From Amycolatopsis antarctica (GTDB lineage Bacteria; Actinomycetota; Actinomycetes; Mycobacteriales; Pseudonocardiaceae): a stretch of 64,000 bases of DNA. Position numbers and translations under genes: made by a program. The notes beneath the pieces are model-generated. The model did not search any database. It saw only the letters and a list, made by a program, of their open reading frames with translations, and was not told where the DNA came from. The number at the start of each line of letters is the position of its first letter. Position 1 is the stretch's first letter. The stretch covers positions 248,001-312,000 of the forward strand of contig NZ_NKYE01000004.1 in the NCBI RefSeq assembly GCF_002262875.1, given 5' to 3'. This document shows positions 21,739-31,016 of the stretch, piece by piece.

Positions 21739-23685
21739 GTGCCCGCAGCCAGCGTCATCGCCTCGCGAGCCGACCGGCCCATCACCGGGGAGACCCGGCC
21801 CGACCTGCGCAACGTGGCCATTGTCGCGCACGTCGACCACGGTAAGACCACCCTGGTCGACGCCATGCTCCGGCAGTCCGGTGCCTTCGCCGAGCGCGCG
21901 GAGCTCGTCGACCGCGTGATGGACTCCGGCGAGCTGGAACGTGAGAAGGGCATCACGATCCTGGCCAAGAACACGGCCATTCGCAGGCAGACCGAGGACG
22001 GCCCGGTCACCATCAACGTGATCGACACCCCCGGCCACGCGGACTTCGGCGGCGAGGTCGAGCGCGGACTGGCCATGGTCGACGGCGTGGTGCTGCTGGT
22101 GGACGCCAGCGAGGGCCCGCTCCCGCAGACCCGCTTCGTGCTCCGCAAGACCCTGCAGGCAGGCCTGCCCGTCGTGCTCGTCGTCAACAAGGTCGACCGG
22201 CCGGACGCACGGATCGCCGAGGTCGTCGAGGAGACCCACGACCTGCTGCTCGACCTGGCGGGCGACATCGAGGACATGGACGACGCCGCGCTCGACACGA
22301 TGCTGTCGCTGCCGGTCGTCTACGCCTCCGCCCGCGCGGGCAAGGCCAGCCTGACCCAGCCCGCCGACGGTGGCGTGCCGGACAGCGAGAACCTGGACCC
22401 GCTGTTCGAGACGCTGCTGACGCACGTGCCCGCGCCGCACGTCGACTCGACCGGTCCGCTGCGCGCACTGGTCACCAACCTGGACGCCTCCAACTTCCTC
22501 GGCCGTATCGCGCTGATCCGCATCCACGCGGGCAAGCTGCGCAAGGGCCAGACGGTCGCCTGGATGCGCGAGGACGGCACGACGCAGTCCGTCCGCATCT
22601 CCGAGCTGCTGGTCACCGAGGCGCTCACCCGCGTGCCCGCCCAGGAGGCCGGGGCGGGCGAGCTGGTGGCGATCGCGGGCATCCCGGACATCACCATCGG
22701 CGACACGCTGGCCGACCTGGAGAACCCCGAGGCGCTGCCGCGGATCACCGTCGACCAGCCCGCGATCTCGATGACCATCGGCGTGAACACCTCGCCGATG
22801 GCGGGTCGCGGCGGCGGCGACAAGGTCACCGCCCGGCTGGTCAAGGCCCGCCTCGACCAGGAGCTCATCGGTAACGTCAGCATCAAGGTGCTGCCGACCG
22901 AGCGCCCGGACACCTGGGAGGTGCAGGGCCGTGGTGAGCTGGCGCTGGCGATCCTCGTCGAGCAGATGCGCCGCGAGGGCTTCGAGCTGACGGTCGGCAA
23001 GCCGCAGGTGGTCACCCGCACCATCGACGGCAAGCTGCACGAGCCGTTCGAGCGGCTGTCGATCGACTCGCCGGAGGAGCACCTCGGTGCGATCACCCAG
23101 CTTCTCGCCTCCCGCAAGGGCCGGATGGAGCACATGGGCGGGCACGGCACCGGCCGGATCAAGCTGGACTACGTGCTGCCCGCGCGTGGCCTGATCGGTT
23201 TCCGCACCGACTTCCTCACCGAGACGCGCGGCACCGGCATCGCGAACCACGTGTTCGAGGGCTACTTCCCGTGGGCGGGCGAGATCCGCACCCGGCACAG
23301 CGGCTCGCTGGTCGCCGACCGGTCCGGCCCGATCACCGCGTACGCGATGATCCAGCTCGCCGACCGCGGCACGTTCTTCGTCGAGCCGGGTGCCGAGGTG
23401 TACGAGGGCATGGTCGTGGGGGAGAACCCGCGCGCCGAGGACCTCGACATCAACATCACCAAGGAGAAGAAGCTCACCAACATGCGGCAGTCCTCCGCCG
23501 ACGTGATGGAGACGCTGGCCCGGCCGCGCAAGATGGACCTGGAGGAGGCGCTGGAGTTCTGCTCCGTCGACGAGTGCGTCGAGGTCGCCCCGAACGCCGT
23601 CCGTGTCCGCAAGACCATCCTGGACGCCAACGCTCGTGGCAAGGAGCGGTCCAAGATGAAGTCGCGGGACAACGCCGCGGGCTGA
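21739..23685 (+). CDS. typA: translational GTPase TypA/BipA
   Basis: The 648-residue protein is full length. It has G1 AHVDHGKTT (about 31-39), G2 in EKGITI, G3 DTPGHADF, G4 NKVD and G5 SA, followed by EF-G-like domains III and V and the BipA-specific C-terminal domain. It acts on ribosomes during stress and 50S assembly. AGGAG stands 7 bp before GTG 21739. Next to an lpqW homologue, as in mycobacteria. Confidence 0.97.
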   Translation: MPAASVIASRADRPITGETRPDLRNVAIVAHVDHGKTTLVDAMLRQSGAFAERAELVDRVMDSGELEREKGITILAKNTAIRRQTEDGPVTINVIDTPGHADFGGEVERGLAMVDGVVLLVDASEGPLPQTRFVLRKTLQAGLPVVLVVNKVDRPDARIAEVVEETHDLLLDLAGDIEDMDDAALDTMLSLPVVYASARAGKASLTQPADGGVPDSENLDPLFETLLTHVPAPHVDSTGPLRALVTNLDASNFLGRIALIRIHAGKLRKGQTVAWMREDGTTQSVRISELLVTEALTRVPAQEAGAGELVAIAGIPDITIGDTLADLENPEALPRITVDQPAISMTIGVNTSPMAGRGGGDKVTARLVKARLDQELIGNVSIKVLPTERPDTWEVQGRGELALAILVEQMRREGFELTVGKPQVVTRTIDGKLHEPFERLSIDSPEEHLGAITQLLASRKGRMEHMGGHGTGRIKLDYVLPARGLIGFRTDFLTETRGTGIANHVFEGYFPWAGEIRTRHSGSLVADRSGPITAYAMIQLADRGTFFVEPGAEVYEGMVVGENPRAEDLDINITKEKKLTNMRQSSADVMETLARPRKMDLEEALEFCSVDECVEVAPNAVRVRKTILDANARGKERSKMKSRDNAAG

Positions 23686-23705
23686 CCCGCGCACAGCGCA
23701 GCCGA

Positions 23706-23740
23706 GACGGGCCCGTCCCCACTCAAGGGGCGGGCCCGTC
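23706..23740 (+). terminator. terminator after typA
   Basis: GACGGGCCCG and CGGGCCCGTC pair around an inner CCCC...GGGG stem with one bulged base, giving a stem of about 14 pairs. It ends typA transcription. The rest of the 244-bp gap to lpqW holds no evident gene. Confidence 0.7.
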
Positions 23741-23929
23741 CGCGTGTCCTGGCCTCTCGGGAAAGCGCTGCCGAGGGAACCCCGGGGGTCTGTCGTGCGT
23801 CACCCGTACAGCGGTACTTCATCGCCCGTCCGGTGGATGTCCGCGTGCAGGCCCTCGACGGCCACGTGGGAGCATCGCGTGGCATCATGACCGGTTCGGC
23901 GTCGGGGCGAGTGGCACGGAGGTTTCGCT

Positions 23930-25678
23930 GTGGGGGCGAATCGGAGAGCGGCACTGCTGCTGTCGACGCTGTGCGCCGCCGTGCTCGTCGCCTGCACGAA
24001 CACGCCGCCACCACCGGTCGTCACCTCGCCGGTGGTGGAGACCTCCGCCCCGCCGGAGGAGACGCCCTCGCAGGTCGTCATCGGCATCGACGCCATCACC
24101 GGTGGCTACAACCCGCACAACCTGGCCGACTCCTCCACGGTCACCTCCGCGCTCTCCCAGCTCCTGCTGCCCTCGGTGTTCCGGCAGGCCTCGGACGGCG
24201 CGAGGCAGCTCGACAAGACCCTGATGACCTCCGCCGAGGTCGTCTCGCAGGAGCCGTTCACGGTCGCCTACGAGATCCGGCCGGACGCGTCCTGGTCCGA
24301 CGGGGCGCCGATCGCGGTCGAGGACTTCATCTACCTGGCCGACGCGATGCGTGACGAGACCGGCGCCGTCGAGCCCGCCGGGTACCGGCTCATCTCCGGG
24401 ATCCAGCCGGGCGAGGGCGGCAAGCGGGTCGAGGTCAGCTTCAGCGAGCCGTACCCGGGCTGGCAGACCCTGTTCTCCGGACTGCTTCCCGCGCATCTGT
24501 TCAAGGACGCCCCCGGTGGCTGGGAAGGCGCGCTGGAGACCAGTTTCCCCGCGTACGGTGGCCCGTTCTCCATCAAGACGCTGGACCGCGACCGCGGCGA
24601 GATCATCCTCGAACGCAACGAGCGGTACTGGGACAAGCCCGCCGCGGTCGACCAGCTCGTCTTCCGCAGGGCCGACCAGCAGGGGCTCGCCGCGGCCATG
24701 CGCAGTGGCAACGACCAGTTCGCGCTCGCCAGGACCGATGCCACCGGCGTGCAGCTCTTCGACGAGCTGGGCGAAGGGTTCGATCTGCACACGCTGGCCC
24801 GCCCCGAGGTCGCCTCGGTGCTGCTGCGCCCCACCGGCGAGGCGCTGTCCGACGACCGGGTGCGTGCCGGGATCGCCGCCCTGCTGGACCGGAACAAGCT
24901 GATCGACGAGGGCACGGGCGGCGGGCCCTCGGCCGGGCTGCGTGCCGACGCGCAGGTACTGGCGCCCTCGTCGCCTGACTACGCCTCGACGATCCCGCAG
25001 CCGGGCCCGCCCTCCGCGGCCGACGCCGGCCGGGCGGGCGAGCTGCTGACCTCCGCCGGATACACCAAGGAGTCGGGTACCTGGCGCAAGGAGGGTAGGC
25101 CGCTCGCCCTCGTCATCGCCGCCCCCGCGGAACAGGAACCGTACGTGAGCGTGGCGGAGGAGCTGGTCAGCCAGCTCGTCGCCGCCGGGGTGGACGCCCG
25201 CGCGGTGAATCCGCCGCCGCGCGAGCTCTACAGCGAGCAGCTCGCCGTCCCGGTGCAGGACGGCGGTATGCCCGCGCCGCCGGAGGAGGACAACGCCGGC
25301 GCCGTGGGCGTCGACATCGCCGTGGTGCCGCGTCCGGTGGGCACCGACGCGGCGTCCATGCTCGCGTCCACCTTCGGTTGCCGCCCGCAGCGCGGCGACT
25401 CCGTCGCCCAGCCGCCCGCCGAGGTGCCGGCGAACCCGGCGGCGTTCTGCGACGAGGAGCTCCAGCCGCTCGTCGACGAGGCGCTCACCGGCCGTACCCC
25501 GATGCCGGAGGCGCTCGCGGAGCTGGAACCGGCGCTGTGGGAACGCAACGTCGTCATCCCGCTGTTCCAGCTCGCCGACACGATGGTGATCGGTCCCGGC
25601 GTTTCCGGGGTCTCGCCGGGACCGGCATTGGCCGGACCGTTCGGATCAGCGGTCAATTGGACTCGCGGCAGTAAGTAA
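23930..25678 (+). CDS. lpqW: LpqW-like lipoprotein of the family 5 solute-binding fold
   Basis: The 582-residue protein has a lipoprotein signal (AVLVACT, Cys about 22), a Pro-rich linker, and a peptide-binding-protein fold (GIDAITGGYNPHN, RPDASWSDG, AYGGPFSIKTL). The position right after typA matches mycobacterial typA-lpqW. There LpqW does not import peptides but directs phosphatidylinositol mannoside intermediates toward lipomannan. GGAGG lies 7 bp before GTG 23930. A true peptide-binding role is the alternative because importer genes follow. Confidence 0.8.
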   Translation: MGANRRAALLLSTLCAAVLVACTNTPPPPVVTSPVVETSAPPEETPSQVVIGIDAITGGYNPHNLADSSTVTSALSQLLLPSVFRQASDGARQLDKTLMTSAEVVSQEPFTVAYEIRPDASWSDGAPIAVEDFIYLADAMRDETGAVEPAGYRLISGIQPGEGGKRVEVSFSEPYPGWQTLFSGLLPAHLFKDAPGGWEGALETSFPAYGGPFSIKTLDRDRGEIILERNERYWDKPAAVDQLVFRRADQQGLAAAMRSGNDQFALARTDATGVQLFDELGEGFDLHTLARPEVASVLLRPTGEALSDDRVRAGIAALLDRNKLIDEGTGGGPSAGLRADAQVLAPSSPDYASTIPQPGPPSAADAGRAGELLTSAGYTKESGTWRKEGRPLALVIAAPAEQEPYVSVAEELVSQLVAAGVDARAVNPPPRELYSEQLAVPVQDGGMPAPPEEDNAGAVGVDIAVVPRPVGTDAASMLASTFGCRPQRGDSVAQPPAEVPANPAAFCDEELQPLVDEALTGRTPMPEALAELEPALWERNVVIPLFQLADTMVIGPGVSGVSPGPALAGPFGSAVNWTRGSK

Positions 25679-25809
25679 TTCCGGCCATTCCGTGGTGCCG
25701 GCCGGACCATTCCGGGGTATTCCGGAAAACACCGTCCGCGTTGAATAACGTGTCAATTCCCCGTTCGGTAACGGATTGAATCGGCGTTTTGCCCAGCTCG
25801 TCACCCTTT

Positions 25810-25861
25810 GGTCACAATCGCCGCCGAACAGGTGACCAGTGGTGTTCCGGCTTTCTAGCGT
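25810..25861 (+). promoter_or_regulatory. promoter and inverted-repeat operator of the first peptide-binding protein gene
   Basis: GGTCAC (25810) and GTGACC (25832) are inverted repeats with 16 bp between. GTGACC also fits as a -35 box, 18 bp before the -10-like TAGCGT (25856-25861). The same arrangement with the same spacings occurs at 27869-27920. The 250 bp between lpqW and this gene are otherwise AT-richer with several ATTCCGG words. Confidence 0.6.
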
Positions 25862-25929
25862 CTCGCGGCAACGACGACATGCGGATCGCATGGCGCGTTC
25901 GAGGGTCGGGTCCTAGGAGGGCACACGTA

Positions 25930-27720
25930 ATGAGGAGAACCAGAGCGGTCTCTGTCTGGTCGCTGGTGGCCGGTTCCGCGCTGCTGCTGACCGCATGCGG
26001 TGGCGGGGCGGACACCGGGAGCGACCCCAACACCGGGTCGAGCAGCGACATCAAGAGCATGGCGACGGGCAAGGCGGAGAACGGCGACAACTTCAAGCTC
26101 GCCGACGCCGCCCCGAGCGACCAGGTGATCGTGGCCATCGACGAGGGCTACTCGGGCTACAACAACGACAGCCCGGACACGAACACCTCGTACAACACCT
26201 TCGTGCTGACCTCGGTGCTCTCCGGCAGCAACGTGCTCAACGGCAACAACAAGGTGCTGCTCAACAACGACGTGCTGGAGTCATGGACGGTCACCACCAG
26301 CTCGCCGCAGGTGGTCGAGTGGAAGATCAAGCCGAACGTCAAGTGGTCCGATGGTGAGGCCTGGGACTGCGACGACTTCTACCTCGCCTGGCTCTCGCAC
26401 AGCGGCAAGGCCAAGGAGGGCGAGAACCCGCTGTTCCGGTCCGCCTCGACCGCGGGCTACGAGCTCGTCGACCGCGCCACCTGCAAGGACGACCTGACCT
26501 TCGAGGCCGCGTTCTCCGAGCCCTACCTCGACTACAAGGGCATGTTCAACTCGACCGCGCTGCTGCCCGCGCACGTGCTGGAGCGGGAGACCGGCATCGC
26601 CGACGTCATGACCCTGACGCCGGCCAGCGCCCCTGCCGACCTGAAGAAGGCGGGCGACTTCTGGAGCGACGGCTGGAAGGGCTTCACCGCCGGCATCATG
26701 CCCGCCTCCGGCCCGTACATGATCACCGCGTTCGACGAGAACGCGGAGACCGTCACCCTGGAGAAGAACCCGAACTGGCTCGGCGCCAAGGGCGGCCCGG
26801 CGAAGGTGATCGTCCGCGCCATCCCGGACACCAAGGCCATGGCCACCGCGCTGCAGAACGGCGAGATCGACGTCGCCTCCTCGGTGCAGCCGGACGCCAC
26901 CGCCGCCAACACGCTGAAGGGCCTCACCTCGCAGGGCGTGGTCTACGGCTCCGCGCCGCGGCTGTCCTTCGAGCACCTCGACCTGAACTTCAGCCGGATC
27001 TTCGCCGACGAGTCGGCCCGCAAGGCGTTCTTCGAGGTCGTCGACCGTCAGGAGATCACCGACAAGCTGATCAAGGAGGTCCAGGCGGACGCTCAGCCGC
27101 TGAACAGCATCGTGTTCATGCCGGGCGAGGACGGCTTCCAGGACAACTACAGCGACAAGACCAACAAGGGCGCCGAGACGGCGATGAAGACCCTGGAGGC
27201 CGCGGGCTGGGCCAAGGGTGGCGACGGCATCTACGCCAAGGACGGCAAGCGCTTCTCCATCAAGATCAGCCACAACGAGAACGCGCGTCGCAGCCAGACC
27301 GTGGAGATCATCATCGCCCAGGCGGCGAAGGCGGGCATCGAGGTCTTCGACGAGACCGACGCCAACTTCCTGAAGGGCCGCGTCGACAAGGGTGACTTCG
27401 ACATCGCCCTCTTCGGCTGGTCCGCGGCTCCGTTCAAGGCCGAGAAGCCGGACATCTACATCACCGGCGGCGGCCAGAACTACCAGGCTCTCGCCGACCC
27501 GGCGATCGATCAGGCCTTCACCACGGCCGTCTCGGCCACCGACGAGGCCGTGGCCCTGAAGGCCTACCAGGACGCGGACAAGGCGATCGCGGACAACTAC
27601 GCGTCGCTCCCGCTGTTCCAGACGCCCGGCATGTGGGGCTTCCGAGGTATCGATCGGGTGTACAACCAGTCGTACAACGGGCCGCTCTGGAATGTCGGCG
27701 AGTGGGCCAGCACCAAGTAG
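25930..27720 (+). CDS. peptide ABC transporter substrate-binding lipoprotein 1
   Basis: The 596-residue protein has a lipoprotein signal (LLLTACGGG, Cys about 23) and the family 5 (DppA/OppA) fold with the signature region WKIKPNVKWSDGEAWDCDDF and the C-terminal PLFQTPGMWGFRGIDRVY block (each 20 or fewer residues). It captures peptides for the DppBC permease downstream. ATG 25930 is preceded by AGGAGGG. The next gene is a close paralogue, including its promoter. Confidence 0.9.
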   Translation: MRRTRAVSVWSLVAGSALLLTACGGGADTGSDPNTGSSSDIKSMATGKAENGDNFKLADAAPSDQVIVAIDEGYSGYNNDSPDTNTSYNTFVLTSVLSGSNVLNGNNKVLLNNDVLESWTVTTSSPQVVEWKIKPNVKWSDGEAWDCDDFYLAWLSHSGKAKEGENPLFRSASTAGYELVDRATCKDDLTFEAAFSEPYLDYKGMFNSTALLPAHVLERETGIADVMTLTPASAPADLKKAGDFWSDGWKGFTAGIMPASGPYMITAFDENAETVTLEKNPNWLGAKGGPAKVIVRAIPDTKAMATALQNGEIDVASSVQPDATAANTLKGLTSQGVVYGSAPRLSFEHLDLNFSRIFADESARKAFFEVVDRQEITDKLIKEVQADAQPLNSIVFMPGEDGFQDNYSDKTNKGAETAMKTLEAAGWAKGGDGIYAKDGKRFSIKISHNENARRSQTVEIIIAQAAKAGIEVFDETDANFLKGRVDKGDFDIALFGWSAAPFKAEKPDIYITGGGQNYQALADPAIDQAFTTAVSATDEAVALKAYQDADKAIADNYASLPLFQTPGMWGFRGIDRVYNQSYNGPLWNVGEWASTK

Positions 27721-27740
27721 CCGAAAAAACTGATGTTGCA

Positions 27741-27780
27741 ACGAATCGGGGTCGGGCCGCGCGGTTCGGCCCCGATTCGT
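27741..27780 (+). terminator. terminator between the two binding-protein genes
   Basis: ACGAATCGGGG (27741-27751) and CCCCGATTCGT (27770-27780) are perfect 11-bp arms, with further partial pairing inside. The rest of the 317-bp gap holds the second gene's promoter. Confidence 0.75.
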
Positions 27781-27868
27781 ATGCGGTACCTGTTCGCATT
27801 CGCCCGTGCGCTGGTAGTTCCGGCAGGTAACCGTCGTATTTCTGCCGGAGGAGCGGAAGTCACCCTTT

Positions 27869-27920
27869 GGTCACGATCATGCGGGAACAGGTGACCGGGT
27901 GTGCCTGAAGTTCCTAGCGT
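27869..27920 (+). promoter_or_regulatory. promoter and inverted-repeat operator of the second peptide-binding protein gene
   Basis: GGTCAC (27869), 16 bp, GTGACC (27891), 18 bp, TAGCGT (27915-27920): the same elements and spacings as at 25810-25861. The block CACCCTTTGGTCAC is identical in both. The two genes are therefore probably controlled by the same factor. Confidence 0.6.
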
Positions 27921-28037
27921 GCACCGGCAGTGCGCCAATTGAGTGTCGCTTGGCGTGTCATAGGCTCCGGCACATCTAACCGGAGTGGGTGGGTCCGTGG
28001 TTCAGACGCACGGCCCAGTGCTAGGAGGGCACACTTA

Positions 28038-29822
28038 ATGAGGAGATCCAAGGCTGTCTCTGCTTGGGCATTGGTCGCCGGGACCGCGCTGCTGGTGAGC
28101 GCGTGCGGCGGTGGTGACTCGAGCGAGGACCCCAACACGGGCTCGAGCGCCGATGTCAAAAGCATGGCGACGGGCAAGGCCGAGAGCGGCGACAACTACA
28201 AGCTCGCCGAGGCCGAAGCCAGCGACCAGGTCATCGTCGGCATCGATGAGGGTTTCTCGTCGTACAACAACGACGAGGTGTCCGCGAACAGCTCGTACAA
28301 CACCTACGTGCTGACTTCGGTGCTGTCCGGCGCGGACGTGCTCAACGGCAACAACAAGGTGCTGCTGAACAACGACGTGCTGGAGTCCTGGACGGTCACG
28401 TCCAGCGACCCGCAGGTGGTCGAGTGGAAGATCAAGCCGAACGTCAAGTGGTCCGACGGCGAGGCCTGGGACTGCGACGACTTCTACCTCGCCTGGCTCT
28501 CGCACAGCGAGAAGGCCAAGGGTCCCGACGGTGAAGCGGTCTTCAAGAACGCCTCCCCGGCCGGTTACCAGCTCGTCGACGCACCCACCTGCAAGGACGA
28601 TCTGACCTTCGAGGCGAAGTTCTCCGAGCCGTACCTCGACTACAAGGGCATGTTCTCCTCCACCGCGATGCTGCCCGCCCACGTCCTGGAGAAGAACACC
28701 GGCGTCGCCGACATCACCAAGGTGACGCCGACCAGCCCCGAGGTCGCCCAGATCTCGGAGTTCTGGAACAACAAGTGGAAGGGCTTCAACGCCGAGTTGA
28801 TGCCGTCCTCCGGCCCGTACAAGATCACCGCCTTCGACGAGAACTCGCAGACGGTGACGCTGGAGAAGAACCCGAACTGGGTCGGCGCCAAGGGTGGTCC
28901 GAACAAGATCATCGTCCGGCCGATCCCGGACACCAAGGCCATGGCCACCGCGCTGCAGAACGGTGAGATCGACGTCGCGGCGTCGACCCAGCCGGACGCC
29001 ACCGCGGCCAACACCATCAAGGGCCTGTCCTCGCAGGGCGTGACCTACGGTTCCGCCTCGCAGCTCACCTTCGAGCACCTCGACCTGAACTTCAACCGCA
29101 TGTTCGCCGACAAGGACCTGCGCAAGGCGTTCTTCGAGACGGTCGACCGGCAGGAGGTCGTGGACAAGCTGCTGAAGGAGGTCCAGGCCGACGCTCAGCC
29201 GCTGAACAGCATCGTCTTCTTCCCGGGTGAGGAAGGCTTCGAGGACCAGTACAGCCAGAAGGCGGGCCTCGGCCCGGAGGCCGCGGCCAAGACCCTCGAG
29301 GCCGCGGGCTGGGTCAAGGGTGGCGACGGCATCTTCGCCAAGGACGGCAAGCGCGCCTCGGCGACGATCACGCACAACGAGAACGCGCGTCGCAGCCAGA
29401 CCGTCGAGATCATCATCGCCCAGGCGGCGAAGGCCGGCATCGAGATCAAGGACGAGACGGACGCCAACTTCCTGAAGGGCCGTCTCGACAAGGGTGACTA
29501 CGACATCGCCCTCTTCGGCTGGTCCGCGGCTCCGTTCAAGGCCGAGCAGCCGTCGATCTACATCACCGGCGGTGGCCAGAACTACCAGGGCCTCACCGAC
29601 CCGAGGATCGACCAGGCCTTCAAGGCAGCCACGTCCGCCACGGACGAGGCCGCCGCGACGAAGTCCTACGCCGAGGCGGACAAGGCGATCGCGGAGAACT
29701 ACGCGACGCTGCCGCTGTTCCAGACCCCGTCCATGTGGGGCTTCCGCGGTATCGACCGGGTGTACATGCAGTCGTACAACGGTGCGCTGTGGAACGCCGG
29801 CGAGTGGAAGAAGACCGAGTAG
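28038..29822 (+). CDS. peptide ABC transporter substrate-binding lipoprotein 2
   Basis: The 594-residue protein is a paralogue of the 25930 gene with long identical blocks (LLNNDVLESWTV, NARRSQTVEIII, NFLKGR). It has the lipoprotein signal LLVSACGGG and the same Shine-Dalgarno context (AGGAGGGCACAC). The main differences are in the loop after HSEKAK and around 230-260, where ligand specificity may have changed. A strong hairpin at 29865-29893 separates it from dppB. Confidence 0.9.
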   Translation: MRRSKAVSAWALVAGTALLVSACGGGDSSEDPNTGSSADVKSMATGKAESGDNYKLAEAEASDQVIVGIDEGFSSYNNDEVSANSSYNTYVLTSVLSGADVLNGNNKVLLNNDVLESWTVTSSDPQVVEWKIKPNVKWSDGEAWDCDDFYLAWLSHSEKAKGPDGEAVFKNASPAGYQLVDAPTCKDDLTFEAKFSEPYLDYKGMFSSTAMLPAHVLEKNTGVADITKVTPTSPEVAQISEFWNNKWKGFNAELMPSSGPYKITAFDENSQTVTLEKNPNWVGAKGGPNKIIVRPIPDTKAMATALQNGEIDVAASTQPDATAANTIKGLSSQGVTYGSASQLTFEHLDLNFNRMFADKDLRKAFFETVDRQEVVDKLLKEVQADAQPLNSIVFFPGEEGFEDQYSQKAGLGPEAAAKTLEAAGWVKGGDGIFAKDGKRASATITHNENARRSQTVEIIIAQAAKAGIEIKDETDANFLKGRLDKGDYDIALFGWSAAPFKAEQPSIYITGGGQNYQGLTDPRIDQAFKAATSATDEAAATKSYAEADKAIAENYATLPLFQTPSMWGFRGIDRVYMQSYNGALWNAGEWKKTE

Positions 29823-29864
29823 TTCCACCGCTGACGTGCCGCGGCACTGATTGATCTGGTGGAG

Positions 29865-29893
29865 TCGGGGCCGGGCCACAAGCCCGGCCCCGA
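29865..29893 (+). terminator. hairpin between binding protein 2 and dppB
   Basis: TCGGGGCCGGGC and GCCCGGCCCCGA are perfect 12-bp arms with a CACAA loop. It should reduce read-through, so binding protein is made in excess over permease, as is usual for such importers. Confidence 0.75.
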
Positions 29894-29998
29894 TCCCCTC
29901 CGGAAGTAGCTGTTGACCCCTGCCCGACCGGCATTACGGTGACCCCCGGGCGATGGCTTAATCTTGGCGAGCCAGTCCCGGACGAGGAGCAAGTCGTT

Positions 29999-31015
29999 GT
30001 GAACCTGGTTTTGTACGTACTACGCCGCGTGGCGATCTCCATACCGATTCTGTTGATCGCCACGTTCCTGTGCTTCCTGATGGTCGCCGGTGCCGGTGAC
30101 CCGCTCGGCGAACTGCGCAGCCAGCCCAACATCAGCCAAGAGGCCATCAACGCCACCGCGGCGCAGCTCGGCCTCGACAAGCCGCTGATCCCGCGCTACT
30201 TCGAATGGCTGGGCAGTTTCCTGCAGGGCGACTGGGGTGTCTCGATCGCGCAGGGACAGGCACTGCAAGAGGTCTATCCGAAGGTCACGACCGCCTTCGG
30301 CGTCACCTTCAAGCTGGTGCTGGGTGCCGAGATCCTGGCGATCGTCATCGGTGTCGCCGTCGGCGTCCTGGCCGCGGTCAAGCAGTACTCGGTGATCGAC
30401 TACCTGGCCACCACGATCGCGTTCTTCATGTTCTCGCTGCCGATCTTCTGTGTCGCCATCGTGCTGAAGCAGTACGCGATCGAACTGAACGTGGTCGTCA
30501 AGGATCTCGGGCTGACCGATCTGCTCGGCAATCCGTGGCTGAGAACGACGAGTCCGGAGAATCTGAGCGCCGACGGGTTCGGTGACTTCATCATCTCGTA
30601 CGTCGGTGCCTACCTGCTGCCGACACTGGCCATCATGGCGATCAGCTTCGCCGCGTACAGCCGGTTCCAGCGGGCCTCGATGCTCGAGACGATGAACTCC
30701 GACTACGTGCGCACCGCGCGGGCCAAGGGCCTCTCCGGTGGCCGGGTGATGTTCCGGCACGCCTTCCGCAACGCGCTCATCCCGGTCACCACCCTGTTCT
30801 CGGTGAACTTCGCAGCGGTGCTCACCGGCGCGATCATCACCGAGCAGGTGTTCAACTGGAACGGAATGGGCTCGGTGCTCGTAGAGGCCGTCAACAAGAA
30901 CGACCCGAACGTGATGATGGGCTGGCTGGTGATCATCGCGGCGACGGTGATCGTCTTCAACCTCATCGCTGACCTGATGTACGGCATTCTGGACCCGAGG
31001 ATTCGCGTTGGCTGA
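29999..31015 (+). CDS. dppB: peptide ABC transporter permease DppB
   Basis: The 338-residue protein has six membrane helices and the binding-protein-dependent transport loop DYVRTARAKGLSGGRVMFRH (about 235-254) that docks the ATPase. The N-terminal LRRVAISIPILL is typical of DppB/OppB. GTG 29999 is preferred because GAGGAG lies 9 bp upstream. It is followed after 1 bp by dppC. Confidence 0.93.
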   Translation: MNLVLYVLRRVAISIPILLIATFLCFLMVAGAGDPLGELRSQPNISQEAINATAAQLGLDKPLIPRYFEWLGSFLQGDWGVSIAQGQALQEVYPKVTTAFGVTFKLVLGAEILAIVIGVAVGVLAAVKQYSVIDYLATTIAFFMFSLPIFCVAIVLKQYAIELNVVVKDLGLTDLLGNPWLRTTSPENLSADGFGDFIISYVGAYLLPTLAIMAISFAAYSRFQRASMLETMNSDYVRTARAKGLSGGRVMFRHAFRNALIPVTTLFSVNFAAVLTGAIITEQVFNWNGMGSVLVEAVNKNDPNVMMGWLVIIAATVIVFNLIADLMYGILDPRIRVG

Positions 31016-31016
31016 C

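Noticed and set aside
26281-27741. 486-codon antisense frame opposite the first peptide-binding protein, and a 614-codon one at 28035-29879
   Set aside because: The same shadow effect; low-complexity Val/Leu/Arg/Asp sequence mirrors the sense codons.
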